Shown in pieces: positions 23,969 through 33,489 of a stretch of 64,000 nt of DNA. How positions within the stretch are numbered: the stretch's first letter is position 1; every line of letters starts with the position of its first letter. A program made the translations under genes and the position numbers. The notes below the pieces were generated by a model that was not told where the DNA came from, did not search any database, and was given only the letters and a program-made list of their open reading frames with translations. Source of the DNA: CANNDT01 sp945876205 (lineage in GTDB: Bacteria; Acidobacteriota; Vicinamibacteria; Vicinamibacterales; UBA2999); the NCBI GenBank assembly GCA_947503365.1, contig CANNDT010000006.1, forward strand, positions 1 to 64,000, given 5' to 3'.

Positions 23969-25993
23969 ATGATATTGGTTCGACTCCGCGCGGTCACCAG
24001 CCTGTTCGTGCTGGCGTGGGTGGCGCTTCACCTGGCGCCGAATCTCGCGTCGGCGGGGCAGCTCGCCACGCCCTCCACCGAAGCGCCGAACGTCGTCATC
24101 CGTTCCCAGTACCGGCGGCTGCCGTTGCCCCAGGACATTCAGCGCATCGCGGTCGCTGACCCCGAGATCCTCACGGCGGAACTGATCACCAGCCGCGAAG
24201 TACTCGTCCTCGGTCGCGAAACGGGCCGAACGACGCTGATCGTGTGGTTTGCGAACGGGACGTCGCGCGAATTCGCCTTTGCGGTGCAGCGCGATCTCTC
24301 GGTGCTCGAGCGTGCGCTCAAGAGCGTGAACCCGACGATTGCCGTCGAGAGCGCGCCCGATCGTGACGCGCTCGTGCTGACCGGCGTCGTGCCGGACCTC
24401 AATACCTCGCTGACGGCCGAAGCGATTGCACGCAACTACCTGGAGGCGGGCAACAACACACGTGGCAACGCGCAGCCGATTCTGGCGGCTCCGACTCCGG
24501 ATGCCGGTGCCGCTGGTGCGCCCGGTGCAAATCCAGCTGCGGCGCCGGCCGCATCTGCTCCGGCGCCGGCTGCATCCCAACTACAGGGCACCATCCAGTC
24601 GTCGGGCACCGTGATCAACCTCATTCAGCTCGATCGGCTGCCGCAGCAGACGGAAGAGAAGATCCTCGACGCGATTCGAGCGATTGGCGGGCAGGACGTC
24701 ACCATCCGCCGGATGCTGCGCGGCAACGTGCGCGACGATCTCATCGACACGCTCGTGCTCGAGGGCCACGTGCCGAATCAGACCGCGCTGATGCGAGTGC
24801 TGGTGCTGTCGGCGCAGTTGTTCGCCGGGCAGACGATTTCGGCCTCCGACATCCGGGTGCTGGCGGACGAAGCGGGGGGACTCGCCGGGCAGCAGCAGAC
24901 GCAGGCGACGCAGACACAACTGGGCGGCGGCGGCGCGTCCGCGTCGCTCTTTGGCGGCGCCCGGTCGAGCCGGCTGACCAACGAGGTGCGCACCAACTTC
25001 GGCCGCGCCACGGCGATCGAAGCAGCGGGCGGCCGCATCCTCTCCTTCATTCAAGTGGTCGACCTGCCGCAGGTGCGCGTCGACATCCGTCTCATCGAAG
25101 TCGATCGCACCAAGCTCCGTGCGCTCGATCCCAATGCCGTGCTGGCCCTCTCGGATTTTCGCCAGCCGTCGCTCAACCCCGCGGCGTCCGCGGCGGCGGT
25201 GCAGGGGAACCAGGCGGCGCGCGTCGGCAGCAGCGGCGCGGCGATTCAGAATGTGCTGTCGTTCCTGAACGGTGGGCTCCTGAACGAGCTGCAGTATTCG
25301 GGCGGTCATGCCGCCATCGATGGCGCGCTCTCATTCCTCGAGCGCGAAGGCATCGCGCAAAGCCTGTCGTCACCGTCGCTGACGGTGCTGTCGGGCGAGA
25401 TGGCGCAGGTGCAGATCGGCGGCGAGATTCCCGTGCCGACGGCGTTCGCGCCGGCATTCGGCGGTGGGGCCGCCGCGGGCAACGCGGGCGGTGGCGGCGC
25501 GGCGGCGGCCACGCCGGGGGTCTTCAGCTCGGTCGAGTTCGTCCCTTTCGGAGTGCAGCTCCAGATCCGGCCGCTCGTGGGCGAAGACGACACCATCACG
25601 CTCGACGTGCAGCCGCTGGTCGTGACTCCCGACTCGGTGCTGACCAATACGATTCGCGAATCGACCGGCGCCGCGGTCGCGACCACGGCCTTCCAGACGC
25701 GCGCGCTGCGGACCAGCTCGCGGCTGCAGGACGGCCAGGCGCTGCTGATTGGCGGCCTGTTGTCCAACAATACGTCCACGAATACGGCCTCGACCCCGGG
25801 TTTGCGGTCGTTGCCGCTGGTCGGCCGGCTGTTCCAGGGGGTCAACCGGAACGACCAGAATACCGAGTTGATCGTGCTGGTTAACCCGGTTATTCTCCGG
25901 GAACCCGTTCCAGATGTGGCGTTGTGGTCGTTCCCGAGCCGGGAGGAATTGCTCCGTTCGAGCATGCCCGGAACGGCCGTACTGCCGAAATAG
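23969..25993 (+). CDS. cpaC: Tad pilus secretin (CpaC/RcpA family)
   Basis: This 674-residue outer-membrane secretin forms the channel for the Flp pilus. A signal peptide (about 1-31, ending LASAG) is followed by the N-terminal domain typical of CpaC (VVIRSQYRRLPLPQDIQRIAV, then AELITSREVLVLGRE), a BON-like segment, and an Ala/Pro linker near 180-205. A second domain and the C-terminal secretin core follow, with VPFGVQLQIRPL and SSRLQDGQALLIGGLL. A Gly/Ala-rich insertion lies near 490-515. It is longer than typical CpaC (about 450-550) because of the low-complexity linkers. ATG 23969 was chosen for the signal peptide and the -10 element upstream. Confidence 0.93.
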   Translation: MILVRLRAVTSLFVLAWVALHLAPNLASAGQLATPSTEAPNVVIRSQYRRLPLPQDIQRIAVADPEILTAELITSREVLVLGRETGRTTLIVWFANGTSREFAFAVQRDLSVLERALKSVNPTIAVESAPDRDALVLTGVVPDLNTSLTAEAIARNYLEAGNNTRGNAQPILAAPTPDAGAAGAPGANPAAAPAASAPAPAASQLQGTIQSSGTVINLIQLDRLPQQTEEKILDAIRAIGGQDVTIRRMLRGNVRDDLIDTLVLEGHVPNQTALMRVLVLSAQLFAGQTISASDIRVLADEAGGLAGQQQTQATQTQLGGGGASASLFGGARSSRLTNEVRTNFGRATAIEAAGGRILSFIQVVDLPQVRVDIRLIEVDRTKLRALDPNAVLALSDFRQPSLNPAASAAAVQGNQAARVGSSGAAIQNVLSFLNGGLLNELQYSGGHAAIDGALSFLEREGIAQSLSSPSLTVLSGEMAQVQIGGEIPVPTAFAPAFGGGAAAGNAGGGGAAAATPGVFSSVEFVPFGVQLQIRPLVGEDDTITLDVQPLVVTPDSVLTNTIRESTGAAVATTAFQTRALRTSSRLQDGQALLIGGLLSNNTSTNTASTPGLRSLPLVGRLFQGVNRNDQNTELIVLVNPVILREPVPDVALWSFPSREELLRSSMPGTAVLPK

Positions 25994-26042
25994 CGTGCCG
26001 AAATAGGCGTCGAAGTACTCAGGCAATAACAGGAGAGGTCTC

Positions 26043-26417
26043 ATGCTGAACATCGTGCGACGGTTGAAAAAGAACGAGACAGGCGCGGCGCTGGTTGAAT
26101 ACGCATTGATCATTGCGGGTGTGGCTCTCATCGGAGCGGCTGCGGTATCAATCTTCGGCAACAAGGTGACGGACATGCTGGCCACCGCGGCGGCCATCCT
26201 GCCGGGCGCGCACGCCGATTCCAACGCGCCGATTGTCAGCGGCAAGATCATCGAGACCTCCCCCAACGCGCCGGGCTTCGACGAAGGCAACTCCGCGACC
26301 GGCATTGGCCTCGACGTCAATGCCATCACGCAGTCGAACGGGCAGAAACGCCTGGGCGACAACGTGGGAGGGGACGGCTCGCTCTCGTCGCTCGTCCTGG
26401 AAACCAAGAACCGCTAA
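26043..26417 (+). CDS. flp: Flp-type pilin with extended C-terminus
   Basis: This is the major pilin candidate, with 124 residues. A short basic leader ends in KKNETG and is followed by the Flp hydrophobic helix ALVEYALIIAGVALIG. The prepilin site would be cleaved after Gly, with Glu and Tyr at the conserved positions. Typical Flp pilins have 50-80 residues; this one carries an extra 70-residue polar tail of Asn, Ser and Gly that would face outward. A strong ribosome site (AGGAGAG) precedes the ATG, fitting high expression. It lies between the secretin and tadE genes. Confidence 0.92.
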   Translation: MLNIVRRLKKNETGAALVEYALIIAGVALIGAAAVSIFGNKVTDMLATAAAILPGAHADSNAPIVSGKIIETSPNAPGFDEGNSATGIGLDVNAITQSNGQKRLGDNVGGDGSLSSLVLETKNR

Positions 26418-26436
26418 GCGGTTCCTGACGCCTGTC

Positions 26437-27411
26437 ATGGGTGACGCGAGAGAGCGGGGGGCGGCGCTCGTCGAATTCGCGCTCGTCTCGCTGGTGTTGT
26501 ATCTGCTGCTGGCGGGCACGATCGAGTTCGGCCGCCTGATGTTCGACGCCAACGCCCTGCAGGACGTCGCGCGCGTCGCCGCGCGCGAGTTGGCCCTCGC
26601 CCCCGTCAGGGCCAACGCCACGTTCGACTACGCGCTCTCGTGCGACGCGACCACCGATCCCGACTGTCTCGTCGATCTGAAATCACGCATCTTCGATCCG
26701 GCCTGCCTGGTGGTGGATCTCAACGATCCGGCCGTGGCGGGGGATCCCGATGGATATTTTGCCGCCATGCCTGTGGTCAATCGCGCGCTGCGGACGCTCA
26801 TGATCACCGAGCCGCAGCGGCCCAACCTGCTGCGCTACGCTGGCGCGTTGCTGAGTGATGGCAGCGGCCTGGCGTGCAGCGCGATCGGACCGAACGGCCA
26901 GGCGGCCGCGACGGGGCTGACCGTCGGGATCCCGCTCATCGAGGCACGCGACGGCAGCGGCGGCGAATCGATCACCTGGGTGCCGGTGCTGCAGGAGATC
27001 CGCGCGGCGGGCGACGCGGAGTGTCCGTCACGCGGACCGTTCAGCCTGACCTATGTCGCGACCGACGATGCGTGCGGTGCGCTCGAGACGGACCCGCTGG
27101 CGGACCGCGGATTGGCCGCCGTCCGCATCAACTATCCCTACCAGGCGGCGACGCTGAGCGGCTTTCAGCCTGCTGTTCCAACCGACGTTGATCCACTTCC
27201 CCCCAACATCGGCAACTTCATCAGCGCTGAAGACGGTTCGGTTCAGGAGTTGAACGCGGCCCCCGGCGGCACGATGGACGATGGCGCGATCGGTCCGTAC
27301 GCCGGCGCGTTCGGGCTGGGCCGGCAACTCGCGCTCGCCGGCCGCACGGTCCGGCCGTTTCGGAAGCTGATCTCGGTCCAGGCGATTTATCGCCGTGAGG
27401 TGGTTGAGTGA
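26437..27411 (+). CDS. tadE: TadE-like pseudopilin/minor pilin
   Basis: This 324-residue protein has a TadE-type N-terminus: a short leader ending in RERG, then AALVEFALVSLVLYLLLAG with the conserved Glu, and EFGRLMFDANALQDVARVAAR. The rest is a large exported domain with several cysteines that could form disulfides. TadE-like proteins are processed by the prepilin peptidase and act as pseudopilins. At 324 residues it is longer than usual TadE (about 150-200). ATG 26437 follows the pilin stop by 19 bases. The stop overlaps the cpaB GTG start. Confidence 0.85.
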   Translation: MGDARERGAALVEFALVSLVLYLLLAGTIEFGRLMFDANALQDVARVAARELALAPVRANATFDYALSCDATTDPDCLVDLKSRIFDPACLVVDLNDPAVAGDPDGYFAAMPVVNRALRTLMITEPQRPNLLRYAGALLSDGSGLACSAIGPNGQAAATGLTVGIPLIEARDGSGGESITWVPVLQEIRAAGDAECPSRGPFSLTYVATDDACGALETDPLADRGLAAVRINYPYQAATLSGFQPAVPTDVDPLPPNIGNFISAEDGSVQELNAAPGGTMDDGAIGPYAGAFGLGRQLALAGRTVRPFRKLISVQAIYRREVVE

Positions 27412-28409
27412 GTGCTTATTCCCCACGACGGCCGGGTGCGCCGTCGACGCTGACGCCGCCGATGATGGCGCTGATCGGTGTGGCCTCGGTCGTCGTGATC
27501 GTCGGCACACTGATGGTGCTCGGCGTGATCGACGTGTCGACCTGGCGGCAGACGCCGCCGTCGACGGCCGGGCTCATCGCGGTGCCGACGCCGGCGACCG
27601 TGATTCCCGCGTACACGAGAATCCGCCGCGATCACCTGTGGGATCGGCGCACCGCCCAGCTCGCGGTGATCTACCTCCCGCCGGGCGCGGTGACCAAGGA
27701 GATGCTGGTCAACATCGGCGACGTGCTCGGCCGCGTGCTCGATGGTCCGAAGGAGCCGGGCTACGTCTTTACCGAATCCGATTTCCTCCCCCGGGGTACG
27801 CGCGAGGGCATCGTCGCCGGCATCCCGGCCGGCAAGCGCGCGATTCGGATCTCGGCCGATCGGGTGGATGGGTTGTATGGGCTCCACGCCGGCGATCGCT
27901 TCGACATCCTGGCGACCCTGCCGATCGACGCGGCGAGCGGCGGCCGGTCGTTCAGCTTCTCCGGGCCGTACAGCCAGGAGATGGCGCTGCAGGCGCAGTT
28001 ATCCAACTGGGATAAGCAGGCGACGGTCCGCGTGATCGTCCAGAACGCGCTGATCGTCGAGCCGATGACCACGCGCGGCGTGACGACGGTGCAGCAGTCG
28101 CTGACCGAGGGCGCCGCCGCGCGGGTGCGCCAGGTGCAGGAGACGGTGATCGCGATCGAACCCGGGGAAGTGGCGCTGCTGACCGAGGCGATGGCCGTCA
28201 ACGCGCGGCTCACGACCATTCCGCGGTCGGGACGGCCCGACGATCCGCTCGACAGCAAGACCCCCGACCTGCGTCCCTTCAGTCCATTCAACACATCGCG
28301 CGGCGAGCCGGGCGCCGACTCGCGCCTGTCGGATGACGAAGACGACTTCACGGTGGTCGAAACGATCATGGGCCAGAAGCGATCGCTGACCGCCGTGCCA
28401 CGGCCTTAG
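27408..28409 (+). CDS. cpaB: Flp pilus assembly protein CpaB/RcpC
   Basis: This 333-residue protein has one N-terminal transmembrane helix (about 20-42), then a SAF domain (about 58-130) and the RcpC/CpaB domain with IPAGKRAIRISADRVDGL and HAGDRFDILATL. It is thought to help secretin assembly or pilus stability in the periplasm. The GTG start overlaps the tadE stop. Its location after tadE rather than before the secretin gene is a rearrangement compared with the classical cpaB-cpaC order. Confidence 0.9.
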   Translation: MSAYSPRRPGAPSTLTPPMMALIGVASVVVIVGTLMVLGVIDVSTWRQTPPSTAGLIAVPTPATVIPAYTRIRRDHLWDRRTAQLAVIYLPPGAVTKEMLVNIGDVLGRVLDGPKEPGYVFTESDFLPRGTREGIVAGIPAGKRAIRISADRVDGLYGLHAGDRFDILATLPIDAASGGRSFSFSGPYSQEMALQAQLSNWDKQATVRVIVQNALIVEPMTTRGVTTVQQSLTEGAAARVRQVQETVIAIEPGEVALLTEAMAVNARLTTIPRSGRPDDPLDSKTPDLRPFSPFNTSRGEPGADSRLSDDEDDFTVVETIMGQKRSLTAVPRP

Positions 28410-28424
28410 TGAAAAGTAGCTGAC

Positions 28425-29912
28425 GTGCTGGTCCAGTTCGCCCTAATCGCCTTCGCGCTGTGCGGGTTGCTCTCCCTGGCTGTGGACATCGGCTACGCGA
28501 GGCTCACTCAGGGGCAGATGCAGAGCGCCGCCGATGCCGCGGCGCTCGAGGGACTGCGGCAGCGCGACGTCGGCGTGCGCAATCCGGTGACCGGCGTGAC
28601 CGTCAACGATCCGTTCGCGAGCGATTGCCTGCGCCGCGCGGCGGCCAATCGCATGATCCGGCGGACGTTCGACGACAACCTCGATCCGATCGAGGGCGAT
28701 GCCAACTATCAGTTCGGCGCGGGCCCGGTTCTCGATCTCACCGAGGGCGTCACGAGCGTCCACGCGCTGCAGACGATCAGCGTGCCCGAGACGCACGTCT
28801 ATAAGCCTGACCCGCAACTCAATCAACAGAACCAGGTCTACGGCGACATGGTCAGCGGACGGTTCTGCTACACGTCCGATCCCGTGCCGTCCGAGGGCGG
28901 GACCTACGAGTTGCAGGACCTTGTCTGTGACGAGCCGCAGCGTGGCAGCGGCATCTATTCACGAAACGACTTCAATCCAAACCTGACGGCGCCCGGGCCG
29001 CCAGCGGCGCTCAGCGAATGTCCGGCGCCCGATGACGTGCCGCCCACGCCGTGGCCGCTTGGCGGCACCGGATCGCTGGCCTCGGTGGACGACAGCGCAT
29101 TTCTCGTGCGGTTGCGCCGGTCAAACGATTTCCAGGATCTCAACGAACAGATGGAACCGAGCGTGGGTTCGAGCGGACCCTCGCTGCCGCTGACGTTTGG
29201 CAAGGGCACCACGATTCACGGCGACAATCCGGACTCGGATTATTCGGTGCGCCGCGACGGCCTGACGGTGCGCGCGACCGCGATTGCCGACGTCAGGCCC
29301 GCCCTGCATCTCGGGGTTCCGCAAACCAACCTGACGCCGAGTCTCACGCCGTTCGTGCTGCTGGACACCTGCGTGCAGTCTCCGCCCGTGCCCCCCGGCG
29401 CCGCCGCGCCGGCGGTGCCTGCGGCCGTCACGATCGCGGTCACGATCAACCCGCTGACCGGCGTGATGACGCGCGCGGCTCCCGCCGTGGGCCCGTGCGC
29501 GGCCAACACGGCGGTGGGCCGATTCGTCGCCACCGCGACGCTTCGCCGCGTCGGTCAGATGCCGCCTCTTGCGGGGGTGGCCACCCCGTGCGCGTCGGTT
29601 TCGGCTGCCTCGTTCACCAACCGATACGGCGCCGTGTATTCGCAGATGTCCGTCGGACCCAATCGGATCATCGGGTTCTCGCGTATCAGTTTCACGCGCG
29701 TCGCCACCTGTCCCGCGAACGCGACGCTGCCCTATACCGCGACGATCACACGCCTGCCGTCGGCCGTCGCCGCGGCAAACGCGACGGCGATCCTGTCGAC
29801 CGGCTTCGCCGCTGGCGTGCCGCCCGCGCTCGTTGGTGAGCTCGTGCAGAAGAACCTGCGCCGCACCGGCGTGGACTACGGTCCGGTGCTCGTCGCCGTC
29901 CTGGCCCGGTAG
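28425..29912 (+). CDS. tadG: TadG-like pilus-associated protein
   Basis: This 495-residue protein begins with a hydrophobic helix (VQFALIAFALCGLLSLAVDIGYARL) followed by QMQSAADAAALEG, the standard TadG/putative Flp pilus-assembly N-terminus. The remainder is a large exported region with Cys and Pro-rich linkers and no von Willebrand A motif that I can find. Members of this family usually start with a short basic leader before the helix. Here an in-frame TGA at 28410 leaves only a GTG (28425) directly at the helix, so the leader may be lost or the start atypical. It sits in the pilus operon between cpaB and tadZ. Confidence 0.8.
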   Translation: MLVQFALIAFALCGLLSLAVDIGYARLTQGQMQSAADAAALEGLRQRDVGVRNPVTGVTVNDPFASDCLRRAAANRMIRRTFDDNLDPIEGDANYQFGAGPVLDLTEGVTSVHALQTISVPETHVYKPDPQLNQQNQVYGDMVSGRFCYTSDPVPSEGGTYELQDLVCDEPQRGSGIYSRNDFNPNLTAPGPPAALSECPAPDDVPPTPWPLGGTGSLASVDDSAFLVRLRRSNDFQDLNEQMEPSVGSSGPSLPLTFGKGTTIHGDNPDSDYSVRRDGLTVRATAIADVRPALHLGVPQTNLTPSLTPFVLLDTCVQSPPVPPGAAAPAVPAAVTIAVTINPLTGVMTRAAPAVGPCAANTAVGRFVATATLRRVGQMPPLAGVATPCASVSAASFTNRYGAVYSQMSVGPNRIIGFSRISFTRVATCPANATLPYTATITRLPSAVAAANATAILSTGFAAGVPPALVGELVQKNLRRTGVDYGPVLVAVLAR

Positions 29913-29923
29913 GCCCCCGCATC

Positions 29924-31189
29924 ATGTTCAACCAGCACTCCAGCGACGCCGACAAGAGCCTGCGCGTATTGATCGTCGGCGGCGATCCCACGCTCGAGGA
30001 AGAATTCCGCAGCGCGCTGTCGCGTGTGCCGGATCGACAGGGGACGGTCTCCTACGTCGACACCTACCGTGACGCGGTGGACGTCGCGCGACGCCGCCAG
30101 CCGAACCTGATCGTCGTGGAGATCGACCGCAGCGCCAGCGACATCGGCGTGCTGGCGAAAGACCTGCTCGCGCAGGTGCCCGAGGCGGTGATCGCCGGCG
30201 CCTTCACACCGGATCATCTCGAGCACGGCCAGTCGGAAGGCGCGACGGTGATCGAGCTGTTGCGGGCGCAGGTCCGCGATTTCCTGCGCCGCCCGCTCTC
30301 GACGACCGAGCTGCGCGCGGTCCTCGATCGCCTGTTCTCACGCCTGCCCGGCACCGCGCCCACGGCCCAGGGCCGCGTCGCCGCGTTCATCAGCAACAAG
30401 GGCGGGGTCGGCAAGTCGATGCTGGCGGTGAACGTCGCCTGCGCCCTGGCGCTTCGGCATCCTGACGAGGTGCTGCTGATCGACACTTCGCTGCAGCTCG
30501 GCACCTGTTCGATGCTGCTCGACCTCACGCCCACCACCAGCATCGTCGACGCGATTCGCGAGCGGGATCGCCTCGACAAGACGCTGCTGCGTCACCTGAC
30601 GCTCAGGCACGGCACCGGATTGCGCCTGCTGGCGGCGCCGACCGATGCGCTCGAAGGTGCGGAGGTGGACGATGAGGCGATCTCGCGCATCATCAACATG
30701 GCGCGCCGTTCGTTCAACTACGTGATCATCGACACGTGTCCGATGCTCGACAGCGTGCTGATGGCGATTCTCGACGTGGCCGACGTCGCCTTCATCGTCA
30801 CGCAGGGGCTGGCGCCGGCTGTTGCGGGCATCGCGCGGCTGCTGCCAGTACTCGAAGGGCTCGGCCTGCCGGCGTCGCGGCAGCGCCTCGTGCTGAACTA
30901 CAACTACAAGCCGTTCCTCGGCAACCTGCAGCCGGCCGACATCGCCAACCGTCTCGAGCGCACGGTGGACTACGTCGTGCCGTACGAAAAGGGCGTGCTG
31001 ACGTCGATGAACACGGGCAGCCCGCAGATCCTGCATACCAGACGATGGGACCGCTTCGGGCGCGAGATCAACCGTCTCGTCCAGGATCTCGACACGTGGA
31101 CGCCGCAGATGGCCAAGGACTCGCCTCCACCGCACGCCTCCGCCGAGCGCCGTGCGAATCCAGTCGAACAGCAGAAGGAGTGGTCGTGA
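29924..31189 (+). CDS. tadZ: TadZ/CpaE-like pilus assembly ATPase
   Basis: This 421-residue protein has an N-terminal receiver-like domain (about 12-140) in which the phosphoacceptor region reads LIVVEIDRS. A ParA/MinD-type ATPase domain (about 150-395) has the deviant Walker A KGGVGKS at 159-165. CpaE/TadZ proteins place the pilus machinery at the cell pole. The stop overlaps the tadA start (GTGA). Length and arrangement are normal for the family. Confidence 0.9.
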   Translation: MFNQHSSDADKSLRVLIVGGDPTLEEEFRSALSRVPDRQGTVSYVDTYRDAVDVARRRQPNLIVVEIDRSASDIGVLAKDLLAQVPEAVIAGAFTPDHLEHGQSEGATVIELLRAQVRDFLRRPLSTTELRAVLDRLFSRLPGTAPTAQGRVAAFISNKGGVGKSMLAVNVACALALRHPDEVLLIDTSLQLGTCSMLLDLTPTTSIVDAIRERDRLDKTLLRHLTLRHGTGLRLLAAPTDALEGAEVDDEAISRIINMARRSFNYVIIDTCPMLDSVLMAILDVADVAFIVTQGLAPAVAGIARLLPVLEGLGLPASRQRLVLNYNYKPFLGNLQPADIANRLERTVDYVVPYEKGVLTSMNTGSPQILHTRRWDRFGREINRLVQDLDTWTPQMAKDSPPPHASAERRANPVEQQKEWS

Positions 31190-32622
31190 GCGACAGGCGC
31201 GACGACCTCATCAGCGCCCTCGATCGCCGGCGGCTCTCCCGGCCCTCGGGCGACGCCGCCGCGCGGTTGAAGACCGTTGCGGCGAAGGGTAATCGCCTGG
31301 CGGGTGAAGAGGAGAGTCCGGTCGTCAAGATCGGCAAGCCGAGCGGACGCAGCGATTACCTCACGGTGAAAGCGGCGCTGCAGGCACGGCTGCTCGACGA
31401 AATCGGCGAGCGTGGCCTGCTCGAGACCGAAGGCGTCGACGTGGCAGCGGCGGTGCATGAGTTTGCCGCGCGCGCGATCGCGTCGGAGGACGTCGGGCTC
31501 AACGAAGTCGAGCGCATCCGGCTGGCCGAGGAGCTGACCGACGAGACGATCGGCATGGGTCCGCTGGCGCCGCTCCTGGCCGATCCCGCCGTCAGCGACA
31601 TTCTCGTGAACGCGCCGGACCAGGTGTACGTCGAGCGGTTCGGCCGCCTCGAACGCACCGATGTTCGCTTCCGTGACACCGAGCACATCGTGCGCGTGAT
31701 CGAGCGCATCGCGGCGCGCGTCGGCCGCCGCATCGACACCGCTTCGCCGATGGCCGACCTGCGCTTGCCGGACGGGAGCCGCGTCAACGCCACGCTGCCG
31801 CCGGTGACCCTCGACAGTCCGACCATCTCGATCCGCCGCTTTGGCCGCCGGCGGCTGCGGCGTGACGATCTGCTGACGATCGGGACGCTCTCGCCCGAGA
31901 TGCTGGAGTTTCTCGTCTTCGCCGTGCGCGCGCGCAAGAATATCCTCGTCTCGGGCGGCACCGGCGCCGGCAAATCGACGCTGCTGAGCGTACTGGCCGA
32001 AGCCATTCCCGACACCGAGCGCATTATCACCATCGAAGACACCGCCGAGCTCAGTCTCGACCAGGAGCACGTCGTCCGCATGGAAACGCGGCCGGTCAAC
32101 ATCGAAGGGCGGGGCCGGATCCTCGCGCGAGACCTGCTGGTCAACGCGCTCCGCATGCGGCCCGATCGCATCATCGTCGGCGAAGTGCGCGGCGCCGAAG
32201 CGCTCGACATGCTGCAGGCGCTCAACACCGGCCACGACGGCGGCCTTGGAACCATCCACGCCAACTCGACGCGGGACGCGCTGGCGCGACTCGAGACGAT
32301 GGTGCTGATGGCGGGCATCGAGCTGCCGTCGCGCGCCGTCCGGGAGCAGATCGTCTCGGCGATTCACCTCATCGTGCAGGTCCGCCGCTACGACGACGGC
32401 GTCCGCCGGATCGAATCGGTGGCCGAGATCACCGGCATCGAGGGTGCGACGCCGCAGATGCAGGAGCTCTTCGCGTTCCGGCGACGGGGCAAGCACGGAC
32501 GCAAGGTCATCGGCCACTTCACGGCCACGGGCGTGATCCCACGCATGGTCGAGGACCTGCGCGAAGAGGGCGTCCTGGTGCCGTCGGCGCTCTTCCAGCG
32601 AACAGAGGATCCTGACCAGTGA
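31186..32622 (+). CDS. tadA: Tad pilus assembly ATPase (TadA/CpaF)
   Basis: This 478-residue hexameric secretion ATPase powers pilus extension and probably also retraction. Residues 110-220 form the N-terminal domain (IGMGPLAPLLADPAVSDI). The ATPase core has Walker A GGTGAGKST at 257-265, the Asp box IITIEDTAEL, Walker B RIIVGEVRGAEA and the His box GGLGTIHANS. It differs from CpaF of other groups mainly in a basic N-terminal 60 residues. The GTG start overlaps the tadZ stop and the stop overlaps the tadB start, so the genes are tightly coupled. Confidence 0.97.
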   Translation: MSDRRDDLISALDRRRLSRPSGDAAARLKTVAAKGNRLAGEEESPVVKIGKPSGRSDYLTVKAALQARLLDEIGERGLLETEGVDVAAAVHEFAARAIASEDVGLNEVERIRLAEELTDETIGMGPLAPLLADPAVSDILVNAPDQVYVERFGRLERTDVRFRDTEHIVRVIERIAARVGRRIDTASPMADLRLPDGSRVNATLPPVTLDSPTISIRRFGRRRLRRDDLLTIGTLSPEMLEFLVFAVRARKNILVSGGTGAGKSTLLSVLAEAIPDTERIITIEDTAELSLDQEHVVRMETRPVNIEGRGRILARDLLVNALRMRPDRIIVGEVRGAEALDMLQALNTGHDGGLGTIHANSTRDALARLETMVLMAGIELPSRAVREQIVSAIHLIVQVRRYDDGVRRIESVAEITGIEGATPQMQELFAFRRRGKHGRKVIGHFTATGVIPRMVEDLREEGVLVPSALFQRTEDPDQ

Positions 32623-33476
32623 CGCTGGCGGTTCTCGTCGCAGTGCTCGGGACCGGACTGCTGTACGTGCTGTACGGACAGCACGCGCGGCGTCTGGCCG
32701 ACGAGCGGCTTGCCGCGATGATCGGTACGGCCGACATTCCCGAGACTCGCCAGGAGCCGAAGCGACGAATCCGGGCGTTTCCGCCTCGCTATCGGTTTGC
32801 TCCGCTCGCCGCCGGTGTCGCCACGACCTTCATCCTGTGGTTGGTCATCGGGTTGCCCGTGGAAATCGGCATCGCCTTCGGCGTGCTCGCCGGCGTGCTC
32901 GCGCACCTGATCGAGGATTTCCGCGGCGAGCAGCAGGCGGCGGCGATCGAGTCGCAACTCGCCGCGGCGATCTACCTGATGGTCGGATCGCTCCGCGCCG
33001 GCGCCAGCCTGCTGGCCGCGTTTGATTCGGCGCTCGAGGAAGTTGGTCCACCGCTTCGGCCGTACTTCCAGGAGGTGGCCGGACGCATCCGGCTCGGCGA
33101 CGACCCCCGCGCCGCGGTCAGCGATCTGCAAGTGCACGTGCCGCTCGAGACGTTCAGGCTCTTTGCGACGTCGCTGTCGATTCACTGGGAGGTCGGCGGC
33201 AGTCTCGCGACGACGCTCTCGACCGTCGGCCAGACGGTGCGCGACCGTATCGAGCTGTCGCGGCGCGTACGTGCACAGGGCGTCGAATCGCACGCGTCGG
33301 TCGCCGTCGTCCTCGGCATCGCCTACGTGCTCGCGTTCCTGATGTGGCGGTCGAATCCGGATCGGCTCGAAGCGTTCGTCAGCACCGGCATCGGCACCGG
33401 GATCGTCGCCGTCGTCATCCTGCTGCAGGCGATTGGCCTGCTCTGGATGGCCAGGCTGAACAAGAGCACGTTTTGA
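32619..33476 (+). CDS. tadB: Tad inner-membrane platform protein TadB
   Basis: This 285-residue protein has an N-terminal helix, two central helices (about 65-100) and two C-terminal helices (about 222-280) flanking a T2SSF domain with LVGSLRAGASLLAAFDSAL-like sequence. TadB and TadC form the inner-membrane platform that couples TadA to pilin polymerisation. The start overlaps the tadA stop by four bases, and tadC follows 13 bases later. Confidence 0.92.
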   Translation: MTLAVLVAVLGTGLLYVLYGQHARRLADERLAAMIGTADIPETRQEPKRRIRAFPPRYRFAPLAAGVATTFILWLVIGLPVEIGIAFGVLAGVLAHLIEDFRGEQQAAAIESQLAAAIYLMVGSLRAGASLLAAFDSALEEVGPPLRPYFQEVAGRIRLGDDPRAAVSDLQVHVPLETFRLFATSLSIHWEVGGSLATTLSTVGQTVRDRIELSRRVRAQGVESHASVAVVLGIAYVLAFLMWRSNPDRLEAFVSTGIGTGIVAVVILLQAIGLLWMARLNKSTF

Positions 33477-33489
33477 AAGGCATTCCGCA

